64,000 bases of DNA, taken from the NCBI GenBank assembly GCA_030737875.1, contig CM060912.1, positions 880,981,199-881,045,198 on the forward strand, read 5' to 3'. The notes beneath the pieces were generated by a model that had not been told where the DNA came from, ran no database searches, and saw only the letters and a program-made list of their open reading frames with translations. This stretch comes from Allium sativum. Its lineage: Eukaryota; Streptophyta; Magnoliopsida; Asparagales; Amaryllidaceae. Positions 43,758 through 57,310 of the stretch are shown piece by piece. The stretch's first letter is position 1. The number at the start of each line of letters is the position of its first letter. A program made the translations under genes and the position numbers.

Positions 43758-45560
43758 AGTTTAAAATTAAGTAAGTTGATTCTAATTTGTTTAATTAATT
43801 AAAGTTGACTACTGCATAATGATTAAAATTAGGGATTAAGTATGATTAATTATTTAGTTCAGATTATTTAAATTATTTATTTATTTAATAAAAAAATTAA
43901 ATAGTTAATTAGTTATTAAGTTAATCATAATTTAAGAACTTAATTTAAGTTTGTTTAATTATAAATTGGTTCAATAAATCATTTAGTAAGGAATAATTAT
44001 TCTTCAAGAGCTAATTAATATATATTTATTATTTTAAGGATGAAATAAATGTTTAATTAATTATTTAAAAGAATTCTTAATTTTTTTAGTTATTAATTCA
44101 AATATTGATTTGGAATTAAATTATTTTAAATAATAATGAATTATTATTTAGATGTTTAATAATTGTCTGATAATAAGTTTTATATCACTTCAAATTTGAA
44201 TGACTTATTTTACAATGATGTTTTTCAAAAGATGATTTATACTAGGGGTCTCATTGTCAATCACCATTAAATAGCCTATTGATTAGGAATTACATGACAT
44301 CTGTTTAGTAGATCAAAACTCATTTTTGCTGTTAGTATAATTGATTGAATTATATGGACACTTGTGAATAGAATAAAATTGCGTCTGTTACTTAAACTTA
44401 ATTTGACCTTGGATATTCATTTAACAGGACAAATCATCCTCATGTTACTCTGTTATTGTTGTGGATATGTTTATATGTTAGTGCTACTGACATATTATGT
44501 GCTAAAAGATATTTATGGACAATTATTAGTATAATACATCCTCATTTTACTATAAGTTGGTTGTTAATTATGTTTGGCATCTATTAGTAGAATACATCTC
44601 CATTCTACTATAACTTAGTTGTTGATTATGTTGATATCTTTTTAATAGAACCAAAACTCATTCTATTACAACATTAACTTGGACATTCATATAGCAAAAC
44701 ATATCAATGTTTGCTATTTTCACTTGGATACTTCTATTATGTTGATTGACTATTATTAGTTGATTCTTTATAGAAATTTGGTTTTATGTAAACATCCATA
44801 TTGTAAGTTGAATAAGTTAAGCTCAATTAAATAACGACCTTTGGAAGTTTATAAGCCTCCTTTCTAATTTGTAAAGTATATGAATTCATTCTAAATAAGC
44901 TAGTATGGCTAATATTTTACAACGTGATTTTAACTTATCTTAGTGTTAAAGCAAAGATTATAAAAGGAATTTTCAAATAGGTTATTATTTGAATTTAGCA
45001 ACAAAAAAATGATATGATTATGATTTTATAATTAATAAGGTTTGGAATTTAATAAAATGATTCATAGACTACATTAAAGGAATTTTAATCTAGATTATTG
45101 AAAATATTTACTTATAAGTCAACTAGAGACCGTAAACTTTAAGTTATTTCAAAGGGTAAGAGTGTCGTCGAGTCAAGTTCCGAGAGATAAATAAAATACC
45201 CTAACTTAATTTGCTTCACTATTATCCAAGAAATAGTATTGGTTTAAGATCGAGAGTAGATGATTTAAAATTTGATATTTATAAAGGAGATCTGAAATTT
45301 TGGTATTCATAAAAGTAGTTTATAATTGATTTTCGATACTTACGAATAAAGTTTATAAGTGGTTTATTTAAAAAGGCTTTAAAAATATGAATTAGTTTTA
45401 TAAAAGGATTTTCGAAGCAGTTTACCAAAGGAATTGAGATTTGATTTTCTCAAGTATGATCTTCTTAAAAATGGTGGTCTGGACATTTATTCCTTATTTA
45501 ACACCGGTGGAATCATGATTGGGTTTATTCTTATTTCTGCTTTATTTTTCAAATAAACTT

Positions 45561-47399
45561 GTGCATTGACCCACTTTTTTGTGTAGTTTAAGCTAACATT
45601 TAACCACACATGTCAACCTCAAAGAGCATAGGGAAACAGATAGTTAAAGAAAAGAAGTTGGAGGGTGAGAAGAAGAAAGAAAGAAATGTTAGAATAGAAG
45701 AAGAAGAACACTAACACTACAAAATCAGAGTAAAATAAAATCTCATGGTGGAACGAATGAAATATAATATATCAATATTCCTTACATAAAGAGAAAATGT
45801 ATATACATGATTACACAATCAGAGCACACAAGTAGATAAGTACAATACTGATCAGTACAACACACATAGCGGAAATAAATTAATATTAAAAAATACGGGA
45901 ATACTTCTCAACTCTGGCTCCTCTTCTGAAGCTCCATGCAAAACCTAATGCTACCTGGAAAATATATATGGTCCGAGCCGAGCACATTTTGAGGTAAACT
46001 AAATCACCCGAATCATTCTGGAATACTTTAAGTGATAAACCTTACATCACAAACAACTTGCTTAATTTTTAGAAATCCTTTGGAAGAATGGAACCCTCAT
46101 AAGACATGACCACACATAAACATGGCACATGTTTTTCCCTTATGATAACCAAATCATTTTTTACTATAAAATCCAATGATATTATAATAATGTTTGTCAA
46201 TCCACAAATAAAATAGGAATTTAGCCGAAAAGCTTGCATCTCACTTTTCAACATAGTTAGTTTACATCTAAAAATTTACGTCTCTTATTGGAGTTTGGAT
46301 TTCCATACATGACTAGGTATGGGACCATCTTCCGGTCAATGTCCTCTAATGATAAAACACTGGGGTTCAACAAGAACATTCTGCAAGCCAACCACACAGA
46401 ACTGACCACTCAACTTGAGTGTACCGGGTATATGATCACCACAGTTAGGATCAACAATAGTATCATTTCGAAGTGTACAAAAAGGGAAAACTAATTTCTC
46501 TAGATCAGGCGATGATATGCCCAAATGGGTATGACCCACATAGCCCTGCTGCATTCCCGTTTTAAGTCATTTCCAGGTTGATGAGGCTTAAGGCAATGAT
46601 TACCTTTTTAACCACATCACATTCAACTTTAATGCCATGTTGTCAGATCTACCAAATCACTAATTGAATTGCACAAATATACTCTGGGTGTTAAAGCTAA
46701 AATAAATTACCTTCTCAGTCACCATACTTGATATATTTGTTAAAACCAATGTACATGATCCTAGAAATACTCTGTCAGACATCAATCATACAAGTTGTCC
46801 AAGAACATGACAAACTGAAGGTTCTCTTTTACTACACTCTATCTAGATAAACCCGAGGATTAGTAACAAGAAGTCCTCGCATCATGCAGAGCCCAGAACA
46901 TTGGGATTACTACTACAAGGTTTAATCCCAGTAGTTAACCAGAGACAACAATGAGCACCCCTTTCTCTCCAAAGGTCTACACCTTCCAATTATTAGATAA
47001 GCATCCCTACAAATGTATTTTTCGAACATAAAGGTTGTTCGAAATGGTTTTGGGTCAAGTTTCCATCCTGGCCTCCTTTAACTAACACATCAATAGTCAA
47101 AAGTTTGATAATCGGTTCTTTAACTATAAAATCAAAACAGTACAGTCAGCAGCTCAGGCCCTTTTTATTAAATCATTTATTAAAACCATTTCATCAATTC
47201 TTAAAAATCATTTCCATATACCCGTCTCAACAAATATCTCTTGTTTTCATTACTTTGAAAATGATAGCCAACAATTATATCTTTAGAATAACGTATTCAC
47301 AAAACCCTTTCTTTATTCCCTTTATTTCGAAAATATCGCTACATATATTCAAAGCCAAATGGTATAGATCTAATCATAAAATCTTATATGGGCCAAAAT
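45561..47399 (-). repeat. LTR-like sequence G, left of solo LTR D
   Basis: Read on the minus strand it has the look of the 3' half of a gypsy LTR (GTGGGTCATACCCATTTGGG near 46541-46522; GGAGCTTCATGCAG-type text absent, but TTTATTTCCGCTATG near 45885-45870). A purine-rich tract (GAAGAAGAAAGAAAG) lies at 45640-45720. The frames at 46069-46254, 46288-46494 and 46336-46554 match no protein; 47105-47404 is AT-rich noise. Interrupted at 47400 by LTR D. Confidence 0.4.
46085..46240. repeat. Dispersed repeat, copy 1 of 2
   Basis: About 150 bp matching 58598-58748 in the same orientation (CTCATAAG-CA-GACCA, ACATAAACAT, GATATTATAATAATGTTT, ATCAATCCACAAATAAAATA, CGAAAAGCTTGCATCT). The minus-strand translations of both are alike (FICGL-NIIIISL-FI), but both are short. 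Confidence 0.8.
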
Positions 47400-48275
47400 T
47401 GTAACAACCCGGAAAACCAGAACCAATTTAAAATTTTTATTTTAGCAATTTTAATGGATTTTGAATATTTAAAATTATTTATTTTAAATAATAATGAATA
47501 GAACTTTATTTTGATTAGAATTGTAACATACAAATTTATTAAAATCGAAGTTAGAATATAAATATCTATTTTAATTATAAAAGGAATTGGAAATGGCGCG
47601 GTAGTTTGATAATTCGATTTCCAATTCCAAATGAATGTACAGGATTCAAAATAAACCGGATTTTAGTGAAACCGGAAATATTTGAATCTATTTGAAAATA
47701 TCTTTCCAAGGATCTGAAAATTTGAAATTTCATAGCGGGAATAAAATGTTATGCCCAGTTGAAAATTCAGGATAGTCGCTACGGAATATAGCCCTTAAAA
47801 ATAGCAATTATGCAAACGACCTCCATTTTCAAAGAAACCACTTCTGTTGGATTCGGAATGTCAAATTATTGCTAGATTCCAATTTTCATAATTTTTGGAA
47901 CTAATACGTGAGCGTGGCGAATTTAAACGCGTTTGGTAATTTCAGTTTGAAATTAATCAACTGGAAAATGACCATTTTTCAAATGGTCTCCAAATTCGAC
48001 GAAATTAAATTTGTTTGGACTGTGTCGTCAAAAGATAGCCAGATTTATTTTTCTGGAATTTTTGGAGTTAGTATGTGGCCCCGGTTAATTAAAATGTACA
48101 TTCAAATCTAAAATTAAATGTTTTATATTTTAGTTTGAAGAAAAATTGACTAAAATGGTCAAATGGGCTTACGAAACATATGCCATTGTGTTCGGAATGG
48201 GGGTATTTAGTTAGGGGCGAAACCCTTTGGGTTTAATTTGGAGTCCGGATTAGAAAACCCTAATTTTCAAATTAG

Positions 48276-48283
48276 TATAAATA
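48276..48283 (+). promoter_or_regulatory. Likely LTR TATA box, copy D
   Basis: TATAAATA at about +877 of the LTR, upstream of the GC-rich island; same relative place as in the other copies. Confidence 0.45.
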
Positions 48284-48339
48284 TCGGCCAATGGAATTAA
48301 TTCTTTCACAATTTTTATTTTCCAAAAATCGATTAAAAA

Positions 48340-48690
48340 ATCCGTAAATCCTGGCACCAACGGCGAATAGGTCTTCCACCCTTCCTTCTTGATTCCGGCT
48401 AAACCACTCATCAAAAACCTTCGCTCCAATTGAAGCTTTTGTAGATCTCGCTTTCCTCTTCAAATCCATACCCACTACGCCCGATCTCGTTGAGTGTTTC
48501 TCCAGATCTGCGCCTCTAAAGTCCGTGAATTCAAAGCGCCACCGCCGCCGGGTCCCGCCGTCGAGTTCAACCGGAGCACCACCCGCCGACGCACCGTTCG
48601 AGGCTCTCCACTATGGTGAAGTCTGATCGTCCAATCGCTGCTCTGATTTCACGCGAAATCGAAACCTAGTTTCGAACTGAACTGGAGAGG
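48340..48690 (+). other. GC-rich leader island of LTR copy D
   Basis: Rich in C, CpG and CCGCCG (GCGCCACCGCCGCCGGGTCC near 48536), unlike the AT-rich surroundings and unlike the islands of B and C. It ends near CTGGAGAG then GTAATG (48690), which resembles a plant 5' splice site. Confidence 0.55.
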
Positions 48691-49911
48691 TAATGGCTGA
48701 AGTAATTTAAACTGTTTATAACACTTTAAAGCGTTGCGAAGTATGATTTTCTAATAAAAATCATATCTTTAACATATGTTGTCAAAATCCAGTGAAACCG
48801 GAGACATTGGACTCATGACGACGTTCTCTATATTCTAGAAGAGACCGGAGAATTTTTAGAGCTCGCTACGTTTTTAAGCAAAGCTGAAAGCATGATGAGA
48901 ACTCCTCACTAAAATGATTTCTTGTACAGTTATTTATTTCATAACTGCACATATGAACTACTCTCCGTCATCCACAGATCATAGACGACTTGTTTGATTG
49001 TATTATGTTGTAGAAATTGATTGTGTCTATGATGTGGAATGAAAGAAAAATATTCATGTGTTGAATAGAATATTTGAATAATAAAAATATCATTTTTATT
49101 GTGTAAATGAACTGTGTAAAATATTCATGTGTTGAAATAAATAGTTTATCGTTAAAAATATGATTTTTAACAGGTATATGAATGAAAATAAAGATTCATT
49201 TATAAAGCGGACGATTTGGTTATGTACACTCATTTGACTGATATTAATTGGGACGATATTTTACACATCGCCTAACTGCACAAATAAAATATGTGTGTGT
49301 TGTTTGAAAACCCCACACAGGTATTGGGATGATAATGGACATACACTAATCCCAATATTTAGTTATATGTAAATCGATGGGTTGACAAGCTGTTGTAAGC
49401 GTTAATTATTCATATTTAACACTTATGCAGTTGTGTAATGCACTCTGGATGATGGTTGACTGTGTTTGATTATTGTTGTGTACATGTGTGTATGAAATCC
49501 ATATAAATAAAATTATATGGTAATTGACTGTGTTTGATTCCAATTCAGAAAGAACGAATATTTTAAATTAAATAATATTTTAAAATGTCGAGTAAGGAAT
49601 ATTTTAAAATAACTAATATTATAAAATAGTATTCAGTAATGGATCAAAATATAATTTTGATGTCCGATTTTTGATGGACACGAAATATTTGAATATATGA
49701 AGCCATGTTGATTAGATTAACGCTTTTTTGACGTAAACGATATTTATATCGGATTTTATTCATTTTTATAACGAATATCGAAAAGGAAGTGATTTCAAAA
49801 TCTAATGTTTTAAAAATATTATCATTTATATATCGATGATATGGAGTATTCAATTTTGATTTGAAATTGAATATGAAGTTGAAATCGTTTTGAAAACGAA
49901 TTTAAAACAAT

Positions 49912-49941
49912 TTATAAAATACGTTTTAAATGGAAATCGAC

Positions 49942-49973
<32 letters not shown>

Positions 49974-50319
49974 TATATATATAATGGCCTGAATAGAACG
50001 CGCCGCGCTGCGGCAGTTCGTGAATTTCGACCATTGACTTCGAATGAACATTACGGGAGATCTGACCGTCGGATTCTCCTAAAACTGGAACCTCTATGTT
50101 CGTATCAAAAAGAGCTTTCAAAAGAATACAAGAGATTTGAAATCTAACGGTTGGATTTGGAATTATGTCCAAATCAAATTTGGAAAGATCGTTGTAAGTC
50201 CAGTTCGATGACCATTTATGGAAATCGACTATACGAGCCTTGATAAAATTATTAAAAAAATCAATAATTTGTGTAAAATCATAATAAATGATTTGGAAAG
50301 AATTGGGATGAAAAATCAA
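49912..50319 (-). other. Antisense open frame in LTR copy D
   Basis: 135 codons antisense to the LTR. Shares FDLDIIPNPTVRFQIS, KALFDTN and VPVLGESDGQISRNVHSK with the frames in A-C. Its N-terminal part is in another frame relative to B and its C-terminal tail is a TA-tract translation. Unknown. Confidence 0.3.
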
Positions 50320-53300
50320 TATTAGAAAAGATAAAAATATATTTTTATCGAAATGAACTAGTTATGAACAAGAATTATAATCCAATATTTTTAAATAAAT
50401 AAATTGGATTTGAAGTGCTTTAAAAAAACCAGAATTTCCAACATATGAATTGGAATGGATTTGAATCGAAATTATCTTCGGAATGTTTCGATATTGGATT
50501 CCGTGATTATACGGATATTGTGGAGGAATTTGGAAGATATATATATCGTTATTCCAATATGATATTGGTTAGTTTCAGAATTCGATATTGAATACAAGCC
50601 GATGTATTTTCTATTCAGAGCCTTGTATTTAATATCAAATGGGATTTTGGGTTTGTCGTGAATGGTGTCTTTATTAACACTTTCTTAAACCCAGTTAAGA
50701 AAAGATTTAAAGAAGTCTACCAATTAATTAATATCTAATTGGAATTGAATTGAATTGGATTTTGGTTTTGTCGTTAATGGTGTCTTAAACAACACTGTTC
50801 TTGAACCTCGAGTGAAAAGAAAAAAAACTTTTAATTAAGATTTAAAGAAAAATTAACAATTAATTAACATTTAATTAGAATTGAAAATGGAATGTGAATT
50901 GGGTTTATTGTGAACTGTGTTTTTAACGACATTCTTTCTTTAACCCAATTTACAGTGAAACGGGATTTGGAATTTGTAAATCTTTTTATTAAGATTTAAC
51001 GAGAATTTTCCAAAGTAAAGGTTTCCAATATAATATATTAAATTGGAATTGAATGGAATTCGATTTGATAATAACCGAAATGAGCTTATGTGGAAGAAGA
51101 CTGTTAATATATATGGAGTTTAAAAAGCTTTGTCGTTATTCCATTTATATTATTAGTCGGATATGGAAATTGATATCGATCATATATCGATCTGTTTTCC
51201 ATGAAGATTCCATAATTAATGGAATGTGATTTGGGTTTATTGTGAAATGTGTTTTAAACGACATTAGTTCTTTAACCCAGTTAAAGACAGGATTGCATGC
51301 CTAACATTGTATTTCGAACTATATGGCTGATCTCTGTTAAATATACATCTGTTTGGTGGCGGAGAATTTATTCTCTTGCTTAACACCCTTCTCTGAGACA
51401 TACAAGATTAGAGGTTATATATCGGCAGGAATCAATAGTACTATGTAGATTGTCGATGCGGCATGTTTATATTTCCAAAGTTAAATAATCATTAATATTG
51501 ATTTTTGGGAAGATTAAAACTAAGTGGAGTTTTAACGAATCTTTAATTAGATTAAAATGGGAATTGATAATTTAAATTATCAAATTTGGGAAAGGATCGA
51601 GAATGGAGTATCACCAGTTTTGCTCCTAGCGATAGTTTAATCTTTAATTAGATTTGAACGCGAAATGGTAATTAAATTTACCAATAACACCGTGGTGTTA
51701 GATATGGATTATGACCAGTTTTGCTCCATGGGATGAATAGGTTGGGATTGGGAAATTAAACAAATGATTATTTCGGTAAGGTGCACTAATCCCGACTAGT
51801 TTGGAAAACCTTAATATGGTTTGAATGATATCCAAAGGAAGGATAAAGAATAAATTTTAAAGAATTTATCTTTGATAAAATTAATAGGAACATATCCTTA
51901 AGGATGTGAATATTTGAATAAAAGAATATTCTGAATTAGAATGAGGCGTATGTTGTGTTTTTATAGCACTTGTTTATTATATACGCGAGTTATTCAGAAA
52001 GGCGGGGTTTATACCCATTATGAATAACTGATTCAACGATAAGTCAACGATGAAGACCGTGTTTGAAGACCGAAGGTCTTCACACCGTTTGGATGATTAC
52101 TGATGTCTTAATTGGGCTGTACACCCAAGACAAGGTAATAAGTGGTGATCGTCTAGATGTATTTGGAGATCGACGGATATACGAGGGCCTCTCTCTCCTG
52201 TATTGGACATACGGGATGAGGAATAAGGTGCCTCCAGTTTCGATCAGACCCAGAACGAACTTGTAAATGGACTGTGTGTCAGACATTGGATTTTATTCTA
52301 TGCTAATTGATCTCTATTGAATATATATCTATTTGGCGGTGGAGAATTTATTCTCTTGCTTAACACCCTTCTCTGAGACATACGAGCTCACAGGTTATAT
52401 ATCGATAAATATCAGTCGCATGGAGTGAATTGCCTGTGTGGCATGCCTAAGTGGCAAATGATCAAGGCTTCTATTGAAAAGCAGAGTCTGGTGGTTGATG
52501 ATCAAAGCATAGCTTTAATATAGCGCCGCTTTGTGTATAGCGTTAATTCGTGAGCCTCACACCTTGGTGTGAACCAGAAACGGAAGAAGTATCCAGGGAA
52601 ATGGACATATGCTAGTTTCTAGCTAGGAGTGGTGTCATGGTATGGAGCCCAGACATTTTACTCATGTGGATGTTGCTTATTATTAATTAATGGATAGAGA
52701 GGCGCCTCGGATATATCGGTCACTGCGGTGCCGATGGATGTTGGGTCATCTGGCTCATTTATGCCCCATAGGGCAGGCTAGCATATAGTTTATGGTATTA
52801 TTAATTTGCTTAGTGTGGACAGGCCTTGTGGCTCCTATGGAGCAATTGCTATTGTATCCTAAGGCTGGGGCTAGACAGTCTCGAATTCGGTAAGGGCAAT
52901 CCCTTGCCTTGGTTCATAGATGGAAATCCAACTTCCAATACGTGACATTCAGTTTTATTTGTAGAGCCTAGTATGGCGACATAGTGGGATGGGGTACTAT
53001 GCCATCTATGATTGATACATTTATATTTGAAGTTGTTTTCATACACTTTACACTATAATAGTATCAAAATGATTTGTTTTAAACGTACCAAGCATGTTTG
53101 GCTATTATATGGTAAAACTCTATCCTTCGGCTTGCGTTGCATTGTGTTGAGTCTTATAATAGCTTCATTTTTCCAAAAAGCATTACGCTGTTTGTTTTAT
53201 GCACTGGTATTCTTGGGAGGAAACCCGTTCTGTGTTATACAGCATTGTCCCTTGAATTACTTTATTTTTAAAGTAAAGATTTAATAACTATTTTAGTTCT

Positions 53301-53681
53301 CACACCAGTCACATGACTGACATGGAGTTTATTGTTTTAACCTAAACTCTGGGTGCCCCTATTTTCCACATGGGCAGCTAGTAGTTTTGATTTTGCAGAT
53401 TTATATTCATAGGATCCTGGTTTACAGCTGGAATGATATTTGGAAAGCTCTGTATCCGTGTATCTCTTTCAGTTGTGTTTTGTATTATTTTCCGCTGCAT
53501 TGTAATTTGTAAATCTCTGATATTTATCAATTGTATATTATTTGTTCATTCTCTGTATATTCTTTTACTCTGATGTAAACTGTTGTAATAAGCAATGAAA
53601 TGTTCTTCTGTTTGTGTTCAGATTTGTCGTGTTCTCAAATCAATCCGGGCTTTCCTTTATGGGGAATTTTGGGTCGTTTCA

Positions 53682-56070
53682 AATATAATATCATGCGATA
53701 CATTATTTATCATATAAACCTAACAGTTTATTTAACTTTAAAACTTTGTCGATTAAAGTTACAATAACGCTTACGGAATTAATTAATTAATTTTCTAATA
53801 TTCACTTACATTTCAAACCCGTATAAACTCTCGCTTATATTAACCCTAAATCCATAACTCTTCAATTATTTTTTAGAATAATTGTATTCATAAAGCCATG
53901 CTATTTATTATTTACAAAATATTGCTATACTTATCCAAATGGCATAATTATAATCACACTTCATATTTGGGCCAAACAATGTCAAGTAATACATTGTTTA
54001 CTATAAAACCCAACTAGTTATTTAAATTATAAACCTTGCAAAATAAAATTGCAATATTTCTTATGGAAATAATAAAATATTTCCAACATCATTACCATTT
54101 CAAACTAGTACCATCCTTTTGATAACAATGAAGTCGTTCAAGTTAGGGTATTTAATTTACCTTTCAGACCTTAACTTGACAACATTCGTATCTTAAGATG
54201 AATAAATGTTTGTGCTCAAAAGATGATATTGATTATAATATCATACAAATTTCATTTACTATTCCATTTAAATGTGGTTTATTAACCATTCCTTACATTT
54301 GAAAATCTCCTTTCAAATAAAACTATTTTTACTTGATTCGTTTATTAATTAATCATTACTAAAATACAAACCTCTTTGCTTTAAGCCTCTTTAATACACT
54401 TCATTTTCAATTTGGATTGCATTACAAAATCCATTTATTGAATGTTTTCAAAAATCCATTACGCATTATATTATAAAAATCAATTTGGATTTATTACAAA
54501 AATCCAATTATCAGATGTTTTACACAAGTTTTTGAAAATCTCCTTTCGGCTAACATCATTTTACTTAATACCTTTATTAAGTAAACACTGGAATAAAATC
54601 ATTACATTTGCTTTAATTCTTTATTATGGACCTTGTTTATAATATAAAATCGTTGTATGAAACCCTTTATAACATTCAATTACAACTTTAATAACTTCCT
54701 TAAATGAATTTCAATTATAAAGTAATCACCTTAATTATTACTAATTAAATAATTAACTTCAACACTAACCAAAGTAAAAGAAGTTAACTTCTTTAATAAA
54801 TAATAATAAAATAGTTAATCCCTTTTACAAGGTTATTCAAATAGTAACTAACTTCATTAATAATTAACAATTTAATAATTCCTTTATACAAAGTAAATTA
54901 AAAAAAAATTATAATAAATCTTATTCAGTTTAAACGACTATTTAGCAAAACTGTTTCTGTTAAATAAATCGATAATAAATTGATTAAATAACCAAATTTA
55001 ATTAAAACGGTTGACTTAGTCAACTTGAAATATCAGTCAACTTGATAACTGATTTCTGCTAATCCTTTCTCTTAAATTAATTAATAACTTAATCAATTTA
55101 ATGTAGTCCCACTTAATTGTTTCTTAAATATATTTATTTCAAATTATTAATTCTTTGGTTAATTTCCGATTTACTTGCTTATTAATCTTATTTAAAAACA
55201 CCAGAAATTGCTATATAAAATATTTTATAATTAATTTATAAAAATCAACAACAAAATATTAATTTATTTATAAAACTTATATTTTTAATGTAGCTTATAT
55301 AATTTAAAATCATGCTTCAGTTATAAAAATAATTTTATAACTCAACTTCGTCAATTTGCCTAATGGAAAATCAACGTCTTAAAAAGATGGATCTTAGGCC
55401 ATCCGCTGCCAATCACTTAATCAATACCGTCTATTAATTAATAGCACATCAACATCAAATTCAATTTAACAAATCAACATTCAAATAGAATATAACATTA
55501 CTTGGATTAAACAATTCATATATAAATAATATGAAAGCAAGTAACATAAAAAATATTTGAGGAATCCAGTTGGATCCCTCCAACCTGTTTTGCCCTATAT
55601 CATAGCTCATAATATCATTTTATATAATTGCATATGAATAGAAATTTTATTCTAATTCATCCATTAACAACCAAAAAGCAATTAATCATCCAAATCATCT
55701 GATCACACAACTCATACTATTAACGATAAATATTATAATTATATGAATTTTACCACATCACAATATTTCAGAAAGCGCGATAGTTAACTCAAATTCAATT
55801 TTGATCGACGATTTCACTTCGATCTATCTAATTTCAAACTAGCATTTAAAATGGGATAAAATTCTGATTGGCTCCAAATCCTGCAATATCAGTTCCATTG
55901 TGAAGCCTATGTTCATACAGACTTAGCGCTTCTGATCGCGCTTGATTTTGATCTCAGATGAATAAATCAAACAATTTACAAGTTATTTTTTATAAAACGT
56001 AATTAAATTAACTAATTATTCTTAATTACCCTTAATCTTTGTGATTAGCGCTAAACATGTAGTTAACAAC
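53682..56070 (-). repeat. AT-rich LTR-like sequence G, right of solo LTR D
   Basis: No gene. GTTCAAGTTAGGGTATTTAA near 54136 is an inverted counterpart of the block in LTR F near 45160-45220, so this is LTR sequence of a related family in the opposite direction. GGCATAATTATAATCACAC near 53940 loosely resembles sequence just left of D (47360), which fits D having split or duplicated a G-type LTR. Confidence 0.4.
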
Positions 56071-56400
56071 TCATGACATCACCAGTTCGTTCAGACCACA
56101 ACGCTGCCTTAGATTGACAAATGCGCCTCCCACCGTTCGCCGAAGCCAACCCCTAGCCCGTTGCCATGACCGCTGACCTGGGCTGCCTTTTTGGCACCAA
56201 CGCCAGCCTCCTAGGACACCCAACATCGCCAGGAAACGCATATGAGTGGAAAACAACCGATCCTCAATTTCTCCAACCATCCACATCTATAGGGCCTCCG
56301 AACAAAGTCTCCCCTACACAGAGGGACTTTGGCAATATAAAAAGAGAGATAAAAATGTATACGTCGGCCCACACGGTTGGAAAACACAATATATAATAGT
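56071..56400 (-). other. GC-rich patch, possible LTR leader
   Basis: A GC-rich interval in AT-rich DNA. On the minus strand it follows AATATTGCC...TTTTATATTGCCAAAG (about 56345-56325), a possible TATA/leader arrangement like that of the giant LTRs. The 71-codon minus frame at 56071-56286 is Trp/Arg/Gly-rich and not convincing. Confidence 0.3.
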
Positions 56401-57310
56401 TCCTATATCATGTTTTGCATTTTTACGTAGGCATGCCTTATATAAGCGTTTTTTTGGCAAAGCTGACCGGTTTTTATAGTGTTCCGTAACACTTTTTTAT
56501 TATGGCTAATAATAAAAATACCATTTTGTACAGGTGACTGTAGTTAGCAGTCAGCTATTTCGGTTTTTAAGGTGGACCGTCCACCGTCTGCGGCATTTAT
56601 AGTGGGCCATCCACTGGATCTATTCTAGATTACAGTCAAGGAGCTAGTTAATAAACTAGTCTACAATGTAAACTCCACGCAAGGAGCATTACATGCTGTA
56701 AAAACAATAAATACATAGTTACATTACAAAGTAAAGTGCTGTAAACAGCATCCCTTGTTTGTCTCCAAAAGCCAGAATGAATAGTGAATAGCATGGGAAA
56801 CAAAATCTTCAGTACATTGCCTCGAACCAAACAAGGAGCATGGCATCACCTATCTTTAAGTACATTACCTACTGTTGCAGAAAGTTATCAAAGTGATGTT
56901 ATAGTAGCAACAAAGAATATCATACTCCGCAATCCAAATAACTCAAGATGGAGAGGAAACTTTCGTATATCACGCAGGTACCAAAACATATTCATGTATC
57001 ACAAAGGCATAGCTGCATTGAGTAAGCTGCAAAAGATGTGGTAAGACATCCAAGCAACTACAAGGACTGACATGAAGTGGTTGCTGTTCCAGAGAAATAC
57101 GACATGAGGTACAAGAATAGATGGAGACCAGGATAAGATGGCCAAAGTGCTAGCACCGTCGAGAGCATACGCTTCACCAGTGGTGCTAAGCAAGGCATAA
57201 AGGATGAACCAGAGAACAAACCACCAAAATGAACTTCACACACGACAACATAAGCACAAACTAGACAACAACCAAATACGTGAATCACCACCAAATATAT
57301 AAGCGTTATT
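56401..57310. other. Unassigned, more balanced-composition segment
   Basis: Less AT-rich than its flanks, with two overlapping minus-strand frames (56999-57193, 57058-57294) rich in Leu, Val and Cys and a plus frame (56784-57044). None matches a family I know. TTAATAAACTAGTC near 56647 and exon-like base composition could mean the 3' part of a LINE or a captured transcript on the minus strand. Not assigned. Confidence 0.3.

Larger units (their letters stand above)
39472..45560 (+). mobile_element. Old LTR F (Ty3/gypsy), broken by a LINE copy
   Basis: Begins after the polypurine tract and runs as very AT-rich sequence, with the LINE at 41250-43745. The stretch near 45160-45220 (GTCAAGTTCCGAG...TAAATAAAATACCCTAACTT) has an inverted counterpart near 54130-54180. 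The right end is only approximate, before the A/G-rich tract at 45640-45720. No genes apart from the LINE remnant. Confidence 0.45.
47400..53681 (+). mobile_element. Giant-LTR copy D, complete solo LTR (6282 bp)
   Basis: Runs from TGTAACAACCCGG to GGGTCGTTTCA. No polypurine tract precedes it and no TGGTATCAGAGC follows it, so it stands alone, as left by recombination between two LTRs. Flanks AAAAT (47395-47399) and AATAT (53682-53686) match at 4 of 5 bases, a plausible aged duplication. Contents in order: TATA region 48276, GC island 48340-48620, antisense frame 49912-50319, hairpins about 51987-52082, internal duplication pair, near-AATAAA signal at about 53586. This is the reference for the LTR's full length. 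Confidence 0.88.

Noticed and set aside
52063..52286. Overlapping plus and minus frames inside LTR D
   Set aside because: They coincide with the hairpin/duplication region of the LTR and are not clearly kept in B or E.
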